Positions 18,922-27,138 of a stretch of DNA of 64,000 nucleotides are shown one piece after another. Every line of letters begins with the position of its first letter. The stretch's first letter is position 1. Under the pieces are notes generated by a model. That model worked only from the letters and a program-made list of their open reading frames with translations. It made no database searches and was not told the DNA's origin. The position numbers and the translations under genes were made by a program. The DNA comes from an uncultured Bacteroidia bacterium (GTDB lineage: Bacteria > Bacteroidota > Bacteroidia > Bacteroidales > UBA932): NCBI GenBank assembly GCA_902785575.1, contig CACZZF010000003.1, forward strand, positions 62,001 through 126,000. Reading direction: 5' to 3'.

Positions 18922-20585
18922 AAGCTCCCGCCACCGATAAAGCCTCGCATCAGTGAGTTAAGAGGAATCTCCCTGTCAGATACCGGAACGAAATAATGAA
19001 GGAAATTCAAAAGCCTGTGAGCCTCACTGTATTCTTTGCAGTTCTTAGGCACAGTGGCCAGAATCCTCTCGGCATGGGACCTCAATACGGCGAACTCGGC
19101 AAGATAAGCGGAGTTGAACAGCACGTCCGCCTCCTCCTGGAAAGGATATATCCAACGCACCTCAGAGCGGCGCACATTCGGCCAATTGGAGATTGTCTCC
19201 CGGGCCGTGAAAGCTCCCTTACGGAAGTCCCTGACAATGCGCCTCAGAAGCCGGTTGTCGCTCGTCGGAATACAGTTATGGAAGTCCAGGGAGATTGACG
19301 TGATCGTGTTGATGAATATCTTGAATTTCTCGTCATCGGGGACCTTGTCGGTCAATTTCGGGTTCAAGGCATGGATGCCCTCGATGAGAAGGACGGAACG
19401 GTCAGACAGTGACAGTTTCTTGCCGTTGAACTCCCTCAAGCCCGTCACGAAATTGAACTCAGGAACCTCGACCTCCTCCCCAGCGAGGAGTTTCAGAAGG
19501 TCTTTTTGGAGATAGTCGTGGTCGACAGTGTCGAAATTGTCGAAATCGAACGAACCGTCGGGAAGTTTCGGAGTGTCAAGCCGATTGACAAAGTAGTCGT
19601 CCGTGGAGAATGACACGGGACGTATACCACAGGCCTTCAACTGGATGCTCAGTCTCTTGCAGAAAGTGCTTTTTCCGCTGCTGGTCGGACCGGTGATTAG
19701 CACAAGCCTCAAAGGATTGGCAGGGTCGTTATGACGCCTTTCTATCTCCTCGGCGATTTGGACTATCTTTTTCTCCTGAAGAGCCTCAGCGATCTGGATC
19801 AAGTCAGAGGCTTTTCCGCTTAGAATCGCCTCATTCACATCTCCGACATTTCCCAGCTCCATTATGCTGTTCCAGCGGTGCGACTCCTGGAAAACCCCGA
19901 AGGTCTTAGGCTGCTCCCTAAAAGGGGCAAGATCCTCAGGATGATGCCTGTCAGGCACACGCAGCAAGACTCCTCCCCTATAGAGACTAACACTCCAAGT
20001 CTTCAGGTACCCGGCGCTTGGGACAAGCTCATCATAGTAATAATCCGCTGTTCCTCCAAGAGTATAATAAGTGATATATACATCCCCGCAGGTCTCCAGA
20101 AGCTTGACTTTGTCCGTAGCTCCAAGGGCGGTGAAAGACTTTATCGCATCCTCAACCCTGGCCTCATGGCGGCGGAACGGCACATTCTGGTCAACGATTT
20201 CCAGCATCCTGGCCCTGATCGCATCCACGTCCGCCTCTGTGATCTCAGACCCATTCCCTTTGTCCACACTGCAATAGTATCCCTTCGAGATAGGACGCCT
20301 GATTATCAGCCTGCTATCCGGGAACAGGTCCTTGATGCCCTTGTATAAGAGGAAACAGAGTGATCTGCAATAGAAATTGCGGCCAGTGTAGGTACGGTAG
20401 TCGAGGAACTCCACGTCCAGGCTATGATAGACCTTGAATCTGAGCCCCTGAGCGACATTGTTGACCTTAGCCGCGAGAATATCATAGGGCTTGTCAAACT
20501 CGAATTCCAGGGAGATATCCCCCAAAGAGGTCCCCTCGACGAACTCCTTCGAGGTACCGGTGTTCTTGCAATATATTTTTACCAT
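18918..20585 (-). CDS. nucleoside (uridine-type) kinase with TGS/SAD-like N-terminus
   Basis: The 555 residues show the Bacteroidota and Firmicutes fusion of a TGS-like domain (about 1-60), a threonyl-tRNA-synthetase second-additional-domain-like region (about 60-240, with RRHEARVEDAIKSF) and a uridine kinase/phosphoribulokinase domain from about 275. The kinase part has Walker A GPTSSGKST, then FSTDDYFVNR, and a lid segment RLLRRIVRDFRKGAFTARETI. It likely phosphorylates a nucleoside in the cytoplasm, but its exact substrate is not established. It lies between two GH127 genes, 12 bp after one and overlapping the next, so it is transcribed with them. Confidence 0.85.
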   Translation of the reverse strand: MVKIYCKNTGTSKEFVEGTSLGDISLEFEFDKPYDILAAKVNNVAQGLRFKVYHSLDVEFLDYRTYTGRNFYCRSLCFLLYKGIKDLFPDSRLIIRRPISKGYYCSVDKGNGSEITEADVDAIRARMLEIVDQNVPFRRHEARVEDAIKSFTALGATDKVKLLETCGDVYITYYTLGGTADYYYDELVPSAGYLKTWSVSLYRGGVLLRVPDRHHPEDLAPFREQPKTFGVFQESHRWNSIMELGNVGDVNEAILSGKASDLIQIAEALQEKKIVQIAEEIERRHNDPANPLRLVLITGPTSSGKSTFCKRLSIQLKACGIRPVSFSTDDYFVNRLDTPKLPDGSFDFDNFDTVDHDYLQKDLLKLLAGEEVEVPEFNFVTGLREFNGKKLSLSDRSVLLIEGIHALNPKLTDKVPDDEKFKIFINTITSISLDFHNCIPTSDNRLLRRIVRDFRKGAFTARETISNWPNVRRSEVRWIYPFQEEADVLFNSAYLAEFAVLRSHAERILATVPKNCKEYSEAHRLLNFLHYFVPVSDREIPLNSLMRGFIGGGSL

Positions 20586-20597
20586 GGTCGGGTAATA

Positions 20598-22457
20598 TTA
20601 CTTCAAAACAGGCAGCCAAGTCTGGACATGCGTTCCTTCCCAACAATCCACTGATGAGTAGTCCACCATCTTTATCGGGCCAGAGGTGGTAGGCACAATG
20701 AACTGAAGCCTTGTACCTTCACGTTCGGGAGCGACTTTACGCACATCCACCACTCCTCCTTCTCCAGCGACGATACTGACCGGCTTTGAATATTCAGGAT
20801 CGATATGCTCGTCCCTCGCAAGCACTATCGGCCCCCACTGGACAGCCTGGAAATCCTTGGAGACAGGATTCCTTCCCTCCTTAGCCTTTATCAGCCTTGC
20901 TTCCATCCCGAACGATATCTTTATCTCGTCTCCTGGTTTCCAGTCCCGGCTCAACGACAGATAAGTCCCCGGAGTGACTTCTAAGACAGGCTCACCTCCA
21001 ACGGAAACAGTTGTGGATGAGCTCCATGAAGGGATACGAATCTTAATTGTGAAAACACCGCTGCCTGAAGGGAACACAGCGATTTTGACATCGCCGCTCA
21101 AAGGGAAATCCGTATCCAGACCAAGGGACACATATCGCCCGTCAGAGGTCTTGGCATGATAGGTTCCTTTGTTGTAGAGATTAACCACAGGTCCTTCGGA
21201 AGCCTGCATGACCGCCACATAAGGAATATACGCCAGCCCCGTAGGCCCGCTGAGATTGCAGCAGGTCACGGGCAGGCCGTCAATCACCGTTCCCCAGCCG
21301 CTATTCGTGACCTTAGGTCCGTTCAACAGGTTGACATAGCTGAATCCCTTTCCATCCGGACGCATGGCTCCCAGAAGGCCGTTGTATACGTATTTCTCGA
21401 TACATTCAGCGGCGGAAGGGTCGCCGGTAAGCCGCAGATACTGCGAGCAGAACTTCATCCAGGTCACCCCGACGCAAGTCTCCATCATCCTTTTGATGTC
21501 AGGATTGGACTGCTCTACGGCGGTATTGCTCCAGCCCTCGCCCATCAATTTGGGCCAATAAACATCAGAGCCGGCGTTGCCGATGATAGTGATCTCCTGA
21601 TCCCTCACAGTGGTAAAGAACTTTGTAAGGCAATCCAGCCATCGAGGATCCCCCGTAGCCCTGTAATACTCGGCGAGTCCCTCGAATACCGAGGTCATCT
21701 CATAAGCCTTCGGATATGGCTCTCCGACTTCATACAACGGGGTCCCAGCGGAAATGAGCGAAAATATGTCGCTCCCTTTATTGCCTCCGGACCCGATAAT
21801 ATAGCTGGCGAAGTCGAGATATTCTTTCTTACCGGTGATAAGATAAAGCCTCATGAATGGTTCCAGGATAGAGGAGGACTCGATGTTCGTGGAACTCCAG
21901 CCGAGCTCCGTGACAGGCTTTTTAGGGGCCGGACCTACCTGGTCCATCACCGAACGCGCCTCTTTTTCCATCGCCTCGAGAACAACAGGATCCTTCTCGA
22001 CATCAAGATAATACTGGCTCAGACCCAGAAGAACGTATTTTCGCTCCCAAATGTCACCGTCACCGTCTCCCGGCTGCTGGTCCACAGGAGTGCAACTGAT
22101 AGAGCCGTTTTCTTTCGCGGTAGATATCAAGGAATACACGTAATCCTTTGTCAATTGCCTGAGTTGGGAATCACGGGTGTAACGCCATAGCAATGAATTG
22201 GTTCTGATGCTCTTTCCCGGCATCTCGCCAAGAGCGAATTTAGAGCGGCCGGACTTGAAAAACTCGAGGACGGCATCATAGGGCATCACACCTTTGGCCC
22301 AGTTCTCTTGGGAGAGCATTATGGCATCATCCAGATAACCATCCATCTGGACATTCCCACCAGGCAGCGGCTCAAGGACATCATGAACCTTAACTCCCTG
22401 CCCCCAAGCCGCCGAAGCGACGCAGAGAGCAAGGAGCGAAAGAAGTATTTTTCTCAT
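20598..22457 (-). CDS. GH127-family (DUF1680) secreted glycosidase-like protein
   Basis: The 619 residues begin with a signal peptide ending near Gln20 (SAAWGQ) and have the DUF1680 fold. The equivalents of the catalytic motifs are METCVGVTWMKF and LPVTCCNLSGPTGLAYIP, so Glu-x-Cys and a Cys-Cys pair are kept. The first motif has Cys-Val in place of the second Cys seen in the neighbouring paralogue. Overall similarity to the 688-residue neighbour is low, so the two are likely different specificities and not a recent duplication. It follows the sugar isomerase-like gene by 27 bp, consistent with a sugar-degrading operon. The substrate is unknown. Confidence 0.82.
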   Translation of the reverse strand: MRKILLSLLALCVASAAWGQGVKVHDVLEPLPGGNVQMDGYLDDAIMLSQENWAKGVMPYDAVLEFFKSGRSKFALGEMPGKSIRTNSLLWRYTRDSQLRQLTKDYVYSLISTAKENGSISCTPVDQQPGDGDGDIWERKYVLLGLSQYYLDVEKDPVVLEAMEKEARSVMDQVGPAPKKPVTELGWSSTNIESSSILEPFMRLYLITGKKEYLDFASYIIGSGGNKGSDIFSLISAGTPLYEVGEPYPKAYEMTSVFEGLAEYYRATGDPRWLDCLTKFFTTVRDQEITIIGNAGSDVYWPKLMGEGWSNTAVEQSNPDIKRMMETCVGVTWMKFCSQYLRLTGDPSAAECIEKYVYNGLLGAMRPDGKGFSYVNLLNGPKVTNSGWGTVIDGLPVTCCNLSGPTGLAYIPYVAVMQASEGPVVNLYNKGTYHAKTSDGRYVSLGLDTDFPLSGDVKIAVFPSGSGVFTIKIRIPSWSSSTTVSVGGEPVLEVTPGTYLSLSRDWKPGDEIKISFGMEARLIKAKEGRNPVSKDFQAVQWGPIVLARDEHIDPEYSKPVSIVAGEGGVVDVRKVAPEREGTRLQFIVPTTSGPIKMVDYSSVDCWEGTHVQTWLPVLK

Positions 22458-22484
22458 ATAATGAAGAATCTTTCTATTTGATTA

Positions 22485-23315
22485 TCACTTGGTTCCGTCA
22501 AGAATGCCACGCAGGTAACCTATCGATTCGGCCACCCCTGGATGGGGGTTATCCCCGTTTTTCTCAAACTCGAGGGAAAGGACACCCTTGTATCCGACCT
22601 TGCGCAAAGCCTTGACTATCGGACGGAAGTCAATGACTCCCCTTCCCATCTCCCAAGTCTGGCCCTCCTTAGAAGGAGCAGTCTCGTCCTTGATGTGGAC
22701 GTCATATATCCATTTGTGATACTTCTTGACTATCCGCGCGATATCCTCACCGCTACGCACCGAGTGGCCCATATCCAGGCAGCACCCCACACCGAGTGAC
22801 GGATCCTTGACGAGCTCCATGATCTTGTAGATGCTCGGGAAAGCCGCACCGTCCGGGCCGTGAGTATGGATCGCCACCTTTATGCCGGTCTCAGCCACCT
22901 TGGCAATCACATAGTCAATCAGGTCATAATCCGGCACGCCGATGAACATCTTTATCCCGTAACGCTCCGTATAGGCGAACGCGCGATCGACCTCGGCCTT
23001 TGACTTCATATAGATGGGACCAAGAATATATCCATCAACCCCATAAGAAGCGCATTTCGCCTTGAAAGCGTCCATCTGCTCCTTGGTGGAATCCAGCGGG
23101 AGCCACCAGTCCTTGATTGACAAGTATTTCACATCCATGCTTTGAAGCATGGCGAGGGTCTCGTCAATAGAGAACTCACGGTAGCTGTAGCCGGCGACTC
23201 CGATCTTCATATCGTCCGAGCCATGTGGTCCACTGATAATCTGCGCGTTGGAAGTAAAACCTGAAAGCAGCGTCATTAAGACTGCCGCGGCAAATGAGAA
23301 AATACAAGTCCGCAT
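22485..23315 (-). CDS. secreted sugar phosphate isomerase/epimerase-like TIM barrel
   Basis: The AP-endonuclease-2/xylose-isomerase-like TIM barrel has about 276 residues from ATG 23315, where a standard signal peptide starts (MRTCIFSFAAAVLMTLLSG). The frame stays open to an ATG at 23339, which would add an MFINHLGI prefix. Metal-ligand positions are visible as IAIHTHGPD, LGVGCCLDMGH, YDVHIKD and a C-terminal LSLEFEKNGDNPHPG. Such exported members of the family often accompany glycosidases in Bacteroidota, but their reactions are mostly unproven. It is first in the run with GH127 genes and the nucleoside kinase. Confidence 0.75.
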   Translation of the reverse strand: MRTCIFSFAAAVLMTLLSGFTSNAQIISGPHGSDDMKIGVAGYSYREFSIDETLAMLQSMDVKYLSIKDWWLPLDSTKEQMDAFKAKCASYGVDGYILGPIYMKSKAEVDRAFAYTERYGIKMFIGVPDYDLIDYVIAKVAETGIKVAIHTHGPDGAAFPSIYKIMELVKDPSLGVGCCLDMGHSVRSGEDIARIVKKYHKWIYDVHIKDETAPSKEGQTWEMGRGVIDFRPIVKALRKVGYKGVLSLEFEKNGDNPHPGVAESIGYLRGILDGTK

Positions 23316-23382
23316 TATTCCTAAGTGGTTAATAAACATAAAATACGATTCACAAGATAGGATATTTATTTGAAATATTCAT

Positions 23383-23390
23383 TATTTTTG
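23383..23390 (+). promoter_or_regulatory. -7 box before ettA
   Basis: TATTTTTG fits TAnnTTTG and lies 32 bp before the ATG at 23423. No TTTG is found at the expected -33 distance. Its presence argues against a start at the in-frame GTG 23390, which would fall on the promoter. Confidence 0.45.
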
Positions 23391-23422
23391 TGAATAAGAA
23401 TCATCCCACCAATACTACGCTA

Positions 23423-25099
23423 ATGGCTGACGAAACCATAATTTTCTCGATGTGCGGGGTCGGAAAGACCCTTCCGAATAACAACAAGGTGATCCTTAAG
23501 GACATCTATCTCTCCTTCTTCTATGGCGCCAAGATCGGCATAATCGGACTTAACGGTTCGGGGAAATCCACCCTCCTGAAAATCATCGCCGGGGTAGAGA
23601 AATCCTACAAGGGAGAGGTTGTCTGGGCCCCAGGGTATTCAGTGGGCTACCTTGAGCAGGAGCCCCAAATGGACGCGTCAAAAACCGTTCTTGAGGTCGT
23701 CCAGGAAGGTGTGCAGGAAGTGATGGACGCCTTGAACGAATACAACGAGATATCCCTGAAGTTCATGGAGCCGATGGACGACGACCAGATGAACCGCCTG
23801 ATCGAGCGCCAAGGAGAGCTTTCCGAGACCATAGACCATCTTGGAGGTTGGGAGATAGATTCCAAATTGGAAAGGGCCATGGACGCGCTTAACTGCCCTC
23901 CTCCTGACGCTTTAGTCTCCACACTATCCGGAGGAGAGCGGAGAAGGGTGGCTTTGTGCCGCCTGCTGCTTCAGCAGCCCGATGTGCTCCTGCTGGACGA
24001 GCCGACCAACCACCTTGACGCGGAGAGCATCCAGTGGCTAGAGGCTCACCTGAGGCAATACAAGGGCACAGTCATCGCCGTGACCCATGACCGTTACTTC
24101 CTCGACAATGTGGCCGGATGGATTCTTGAGTTGGACCGTGGAGAGGGCATTCCGTGGAAGGGAAACTACAGTTCCTGGCTGGACCAGAAGACGAAGCGTC
24201 TCGCCCTCGAGGAGAAACAGGAAAGCCGCCGGCGCAAGACCCTTGAGCATGAGTTGGAATGGGTCAGGATGGCCCCCAAGGCCCGTCAGGCCAAACAGAA
24301 GGCCCGTCTCGGGGCCTATGAGAAACTGGCCGCGGCTGACACAAAGGAGAAAGAAAGCAATCTTGAGATATACATTCCCAACGGTCCCCGGCTGGGCAAC
24401 AAGGTCATCGAGTTCAACGATGTGTCGAAAGGCTTCGGCGACAGGCTCCTTTTCGAGCATCTGACTTTCTCCCTCCCGCCGGCCGGAATCGTTGGTGTGA
24501 TAGGCCCTAATGGCGCTGGAAAGACTACTCTCTTCCGACTTATCATGGGAATAGAGACTCCGGATTCGGGCTCGATCGACATTGGGGAGACCGTCAAGAT
24601 CTCCTATGTCGACCAGCAGCATAAGAGCATCGACCCCGACAAGACCGTCTACGAGACTATAGCGGGCAACTCCGAGTGGGTACGCCTGGGAGGAAGGGAC
24701 ATCAACGCCAGGGCCTGGGTCTCCAGGTTCAATTTCACCGGAGCCGACCAGGAGAAGCTTTGCGGGGTTCTCTCCGGAGGCGAACGCAACAGGCTCCACC
24801 TCGCGCTGACATTGAAAGACGAAGGCAACGTGCTGCTGCTTGACGAGCCGACTAATGACGTGGACGTCAACACCATACGAGCCCTGGAGGACGGTCTGGA
24901 GAGTTTCGCGGGCTGCGCCGTCGTGGTCAGCCACGATCGTTGGTTCCTGGATCGTATCGCCACCCACATCCTCGCCTTTGAGGGCGAAGGAAAGGTGGTG
25001 TTCTTCGATGGCAACTACTCCGAGTATGAGGAGAACAAAAAGGCCAGGCTCGGAAATGTGGAACCGAAGCGTTTCAAGTACAAGAAACTGATGGACTAA
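23423..25099 (+). CDS. ettA: energy-dependent translational throttle protein EttA (ABC-F)
   Basis: The 558-residue soluble ABC-F protein has two ATPase domains: GLNGSGKST with LSGGERRRVAL and LLLDEPTNHLD, and GPNGAGKTT with LSGGERNRLHLAL and LLLDEPTNDVD. Between them are the arm and the long charged P-site-tRNA-interacting linker (EHELEWVRMAPKARQAKQKAR). The second signature and DEPTND wording is specific to EttA among ABC-F proteins. EttA binds the ribosomal E site and gates the first elongation steps according to ATP/ADP level. The start is ATG 23423, where MADETIIFSM aligns with known EttA starts. It is followed by the acyltransferase gene after 4 bases. Confidence 0.94.
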   Translation: MADETIIFSMCGVGKTLPNNNKVILKDIYLSFFYGAKIGIIGLNGSGKSTLLKIIAGVEKSYKGEVVWAPGYSVGYLEQEPQMDASKTVLEVVQEGVQEVMDALNEYNEISLKFMEPMDDDQMNRLIERQGELSETIDHLGGWEIDSKLERAMDALNCPPPDALVSTLSGGERRRVALCRLLLQQPDVLLLDEPTNHLDAESIQWLEAHLRQYKGTVIAVTHDRYFLDNVAGWILELDRGEGIPWKGNYSSWLDQKTKRLALEEKQESRRRKTLEHELEWVRMAPKARQAKQKARLGAYEKLAAADTKEKESNLEIYIPNGPRLGNKVIEFNDVSKGFGDRLLFEHLTFSLPPAGIVGVIGPNGAGKTTLFRLIMGIETPDSGSIDIGETVKISYVDQQHKSIDPDKTVYETIAGNSEWVRLGGRDINARAWVSRFNFTGADQEKLCGVLSGGERNRLHLALTLKDEGNVLLLDEPTNDVDVNTIRALEDGLESFAGCAVVVSHDRWFLDRIATHILAFEGEGKVVFFDGNYSEYEENKKARLGNVEPKRFKYKKLMD

Positions 25100-25103
25100 C
25101 TAT

Positions 25104-26183
25104 ATGGAACAGATCATCGCACCGGTGGATGTAAGCCTGATCAAGGCTGAACTCACTCCTGAAAGGAAACTCGGTGACACCAACAAAGGTGGAAACGAGT
25201 TGTACACTGTGACATGGAAGGACTCCCCCAACACTCTCCGTGAGATAGGGCGCCTTCGGGAGGTTTCTTACAGAGAGGCTGGGGCCAGCTCCGGAAAGTC
25301 AATGGACCTGGATGAGTACGACACGATGGAAAAGCCTTACACCCAGCTGATTGTCTGGGATCCGGAGGCTGAGGCCATCATCGGTGGCTACAGGTATATC
25401 CTTGGCAAGGATGTCACATTGAAGGAAGATGGTCAGCCCAACATCACATCTTCCCATCTCTACCGCTTCTCCGACAGTTTCATCCAGAAATACCTTCCCC
25501 ACGTCATGGAGCTCGGCCGTTCTTTCGTGGCTCCTGATTATCAAAGCTCGAAGGCCGGTGCCAAGTCATTGTTCACCATGGACAATCTCTGGGACGGGAT
25601 CGCTTCCGTGATCCTCAACCACCCGGGAACACTGTATTTCCTCGGGAAAATGACGATCTATCCATCGTACGATGAGACAGCGAGGAATCTTATCATACAC
25701 TTCCTCAAGAAGCATTTCAACGACAATGAAGGCCTTGTCAGGCCAAAGGATGAGATCAAGGTGACTGACAACACCAGATTGATGGATCTGATCCTTGAGG
25801 AGGCGGACGTCAAGAAAGACTACCGCCTGCTGAAAGACGCTGTCAGAAGGCTTGGTACGAATATTCCTCCCCTGGTCAACTCTTACATCAACACTTCGGC
25901 ATCAATGAAGATGTTCGGGTCATGTATAAATGACGAGCTTGGGGACGCCATCGAGACAGGAATAATGATCGGCTTCGACGACATCTACGCCGAAAAGAAG
26001 GAGCGTCACATGAATGCCTTTGTGATGAACCAGATCAACAAGCTGCGCAAGCGCTTCCCGAACTTGTCACAATCCGCTGAGGCCAAGTTCCGGGACCATA
26101 TCGAGAAGAGCCGCCGGAAGTCCATGCAGGGCTTCCATAGAAAGCTCGGGAAGAAAACCTCACCAGACGTGGAATTCCTTTAA
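25104..26183 (+). CDS. GNAT/hemolysin-like (OlsB/GlsB-type) N-acyltransferase
   Basis: The 359-residue cytoplasmic protein matches the Bacteroidota group of GNAT-fold acyltransferases once called hemolysin-like. Landmarks are [10 protein letters not shown], then [14 protein letters not shown], the conserved acceptor/acyl-binding strand, and [13 protein letters not shown]. Members such as OlsB and the Bacteroides GlsB move acyl chains onto amino acids to make aminolipids; whether this one does so is inferred. No PlsC-type O-acyltransferase partner is next to it. It ends 26 bp before upp and is probably in the ettA operon. Confidence 0.65.
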   Translation: MEQIIAPVDVSLIKAELTPERKLGDTNKGGNELYTVTWKDSPNTLREIGRLREVSYREAGASSGKSMDLDEYDTMEKPYTQLIVWDPEAEAIIGGYRYILGKDVTLKEDGQPNITSSHLYRFSDSFIQKYLPHVMELGRSFVAPDYQSSKAGAKSLFTMDNLWDGIASVILNHPGTLYFLGKMTIYPSYDETARNLIIHFLKKHFNDNEGLVRPKDEIKVTDNTRLMDLILEEADVKKDYRLLKDAVRRLGTNIPPLVNSYINTSASMKMFGSCINDELGDAIETGIMIGFDDIYAEKKERHMNAFVMNQINKLRKRFPNLSQSAEAKFRDHIEKSRRKSMQGFHRKLGKKTSPDVEFL

Positions 26184-26209
26184 AATATTCATTAATAAAT
26201 ATTTCTATC

Positions 26210-26839
26210 ATGAGTTTATTGCATGTGATCAACCACCCGATGGTCCAGCACAAGTTGACCATCATGAGAGACAAGAACACCGGTTCCAAGGATTTCAGGG
26301 AGCTTCTCAGGGAAATCTCGCTCCTTATGGGCTATGAGGTTACCAGGGACATTCCTCTGGAGGATGTCGAGATCGAGACTCCAATTTGCAAGATGACGGC
26401 GAAGGAAGTCTCCGGCCGCAAGCTGGCTATCGTCCCGATCCTGAGGGCCGGAATGGGAATGGTGGAGGGCCTCCAGACCCTTGTTCCCGTCGCCAAGGTC
26501 GGGCATATCGGCCTCTATCGCGACGAGACTACCCACACTCCGGTGGTCTATTACTGCAAGCTTCCGGAAGATATCCAGGATCGTCTTGTGATCGTGACGG
26601 ATCCGATGCTGGCGACTGGCGGTAGCGCTTGTGACGCGATTTCGATGCTTAAGGAGAGGGGTTGCAAGAATATCAGGTTGATGTGTCTGGTGAGTGTGCC
26701 GGAGGGTATCAAGAAGGTGCAGAACGAGCATCCGGATGTCGATATCTACACTGCCGCCGTGGACGATTGCCTCAACGAGAACGCTTACATCGTCCCTGGC
26801 CTCGGCGACGCCGGTGACCGCATCTTCGGCACGAAGTAA
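26210..26839 (+). CDS. upp: uracil phosphoribosyltransferase
   Basis: The 209 residues match the typical UPRT length. The enzyme makes UMP from uracil and PRPP in pyrimidine salvage. The PRPP loop is [14 protein letters not shown], and [12 protein letters not shown] and the C-terminal uracil-binding segment [10 protein letters not shown] are present. An A/T-rich leader of 26 bp separates it from the acyltransferase gene. A hairpin follows 19 bp after the stop. Confidence 0.96.
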   Translation: MSLLHVINHPMVQHKLTIMRDKNTGSKDFRELLREISLLMGYEVTRDIPLEDVEIETPICKMTAKEVSGRKLAIVPILRAGMGMVEGLQTLVPVAKVGHIGLYRDETTHTPVVYYCKLPEDIQDRLVIVTDPMLATGGSACDAISMLKERGCKNIRLMCLVSVPEGIKKVQNEHPDVDIYTAAVDDCLNENAYIVPGLGDAGDRIFGTK

Positions 26840-26857
26840 TTCCTCTAAGTGATTAGA

Positions 26858-26894
26858 CGTCCAATGGTGCTCCCCTTCGGGATACCATTGGACG
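26858..26894 (+). terminator. 11-bp hairpin after upp
   Basis: CGTCCAATGGT and ACCATTGGACG pair perfectly around a 15-base loop that itself folds (TCCC-CTTC-GGGA). No T run follows, so termination would need another factor. A second small stem, GATTGT-CGC-ACAATC, follows at once (26894-26908). Confidence 0.55.
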
Positions 26895-26911
26895 ATTGTC
26901 GCACAATCAAT

Positions 26912-27084
26912 ACGAGTGGCGAGGAGTCAGCCCCTGGAGGACCTGTCCACCCCCGGACAGGGGCAGGGGGAGGGGCCCGACGACAGCAAGTTTGAGCGAA
27001 GCGAAGACGACGATGGCGTTGGGAGGGGCCGGAGTGAGCGAAGCGAACGGAGTTCCGACAGGGGGTGAGCTCCTCGCCACTCGG
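26912..27084. repeat. MITE-like element with about 25-bp inverted ends
   Basis: The left end (from 26912, CGAGTGGCGAGGAG...) and the right end (to 27084, ...CTCCTCGCCACTCG) are near-perfect inverted repeats over about 25 bp with two or three mismatches. The GC-rich core includes two copies of GAGCGAAGCGAA (about 26994 and 27033). It has no plausible coding content and fills most of the 299-bp gap between upp and the GH2 gene. The rest of the gap holds the upp hairpin and about 50 bp of A/T-rich leader. Confidence 0.6.
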
Positions 27085-27138
27085 AATAATGCAGAGAGCA
27101 CCATCGTACGATTGTAAACAATAAAGTCAGAGTTGATT

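Noticed and set aside
21156-22190. 344-residue open frame on the plus strand
   Set aside because: It is antisense to the GH127 gene at 20598-22457 and has no recognisable domain; it is a shadow of biased codon use.
23390-23422. GTG start for EttA
   Set aside because: The GTG overlaps the -7 box TATTTTTG, and the conserved EttA N-terminus begins at ATG 23423.
24038-24967. 309-residue open frame on the minus strand
   Set aside because: It is antisense to ettA, with low-complexity content and no family signature.
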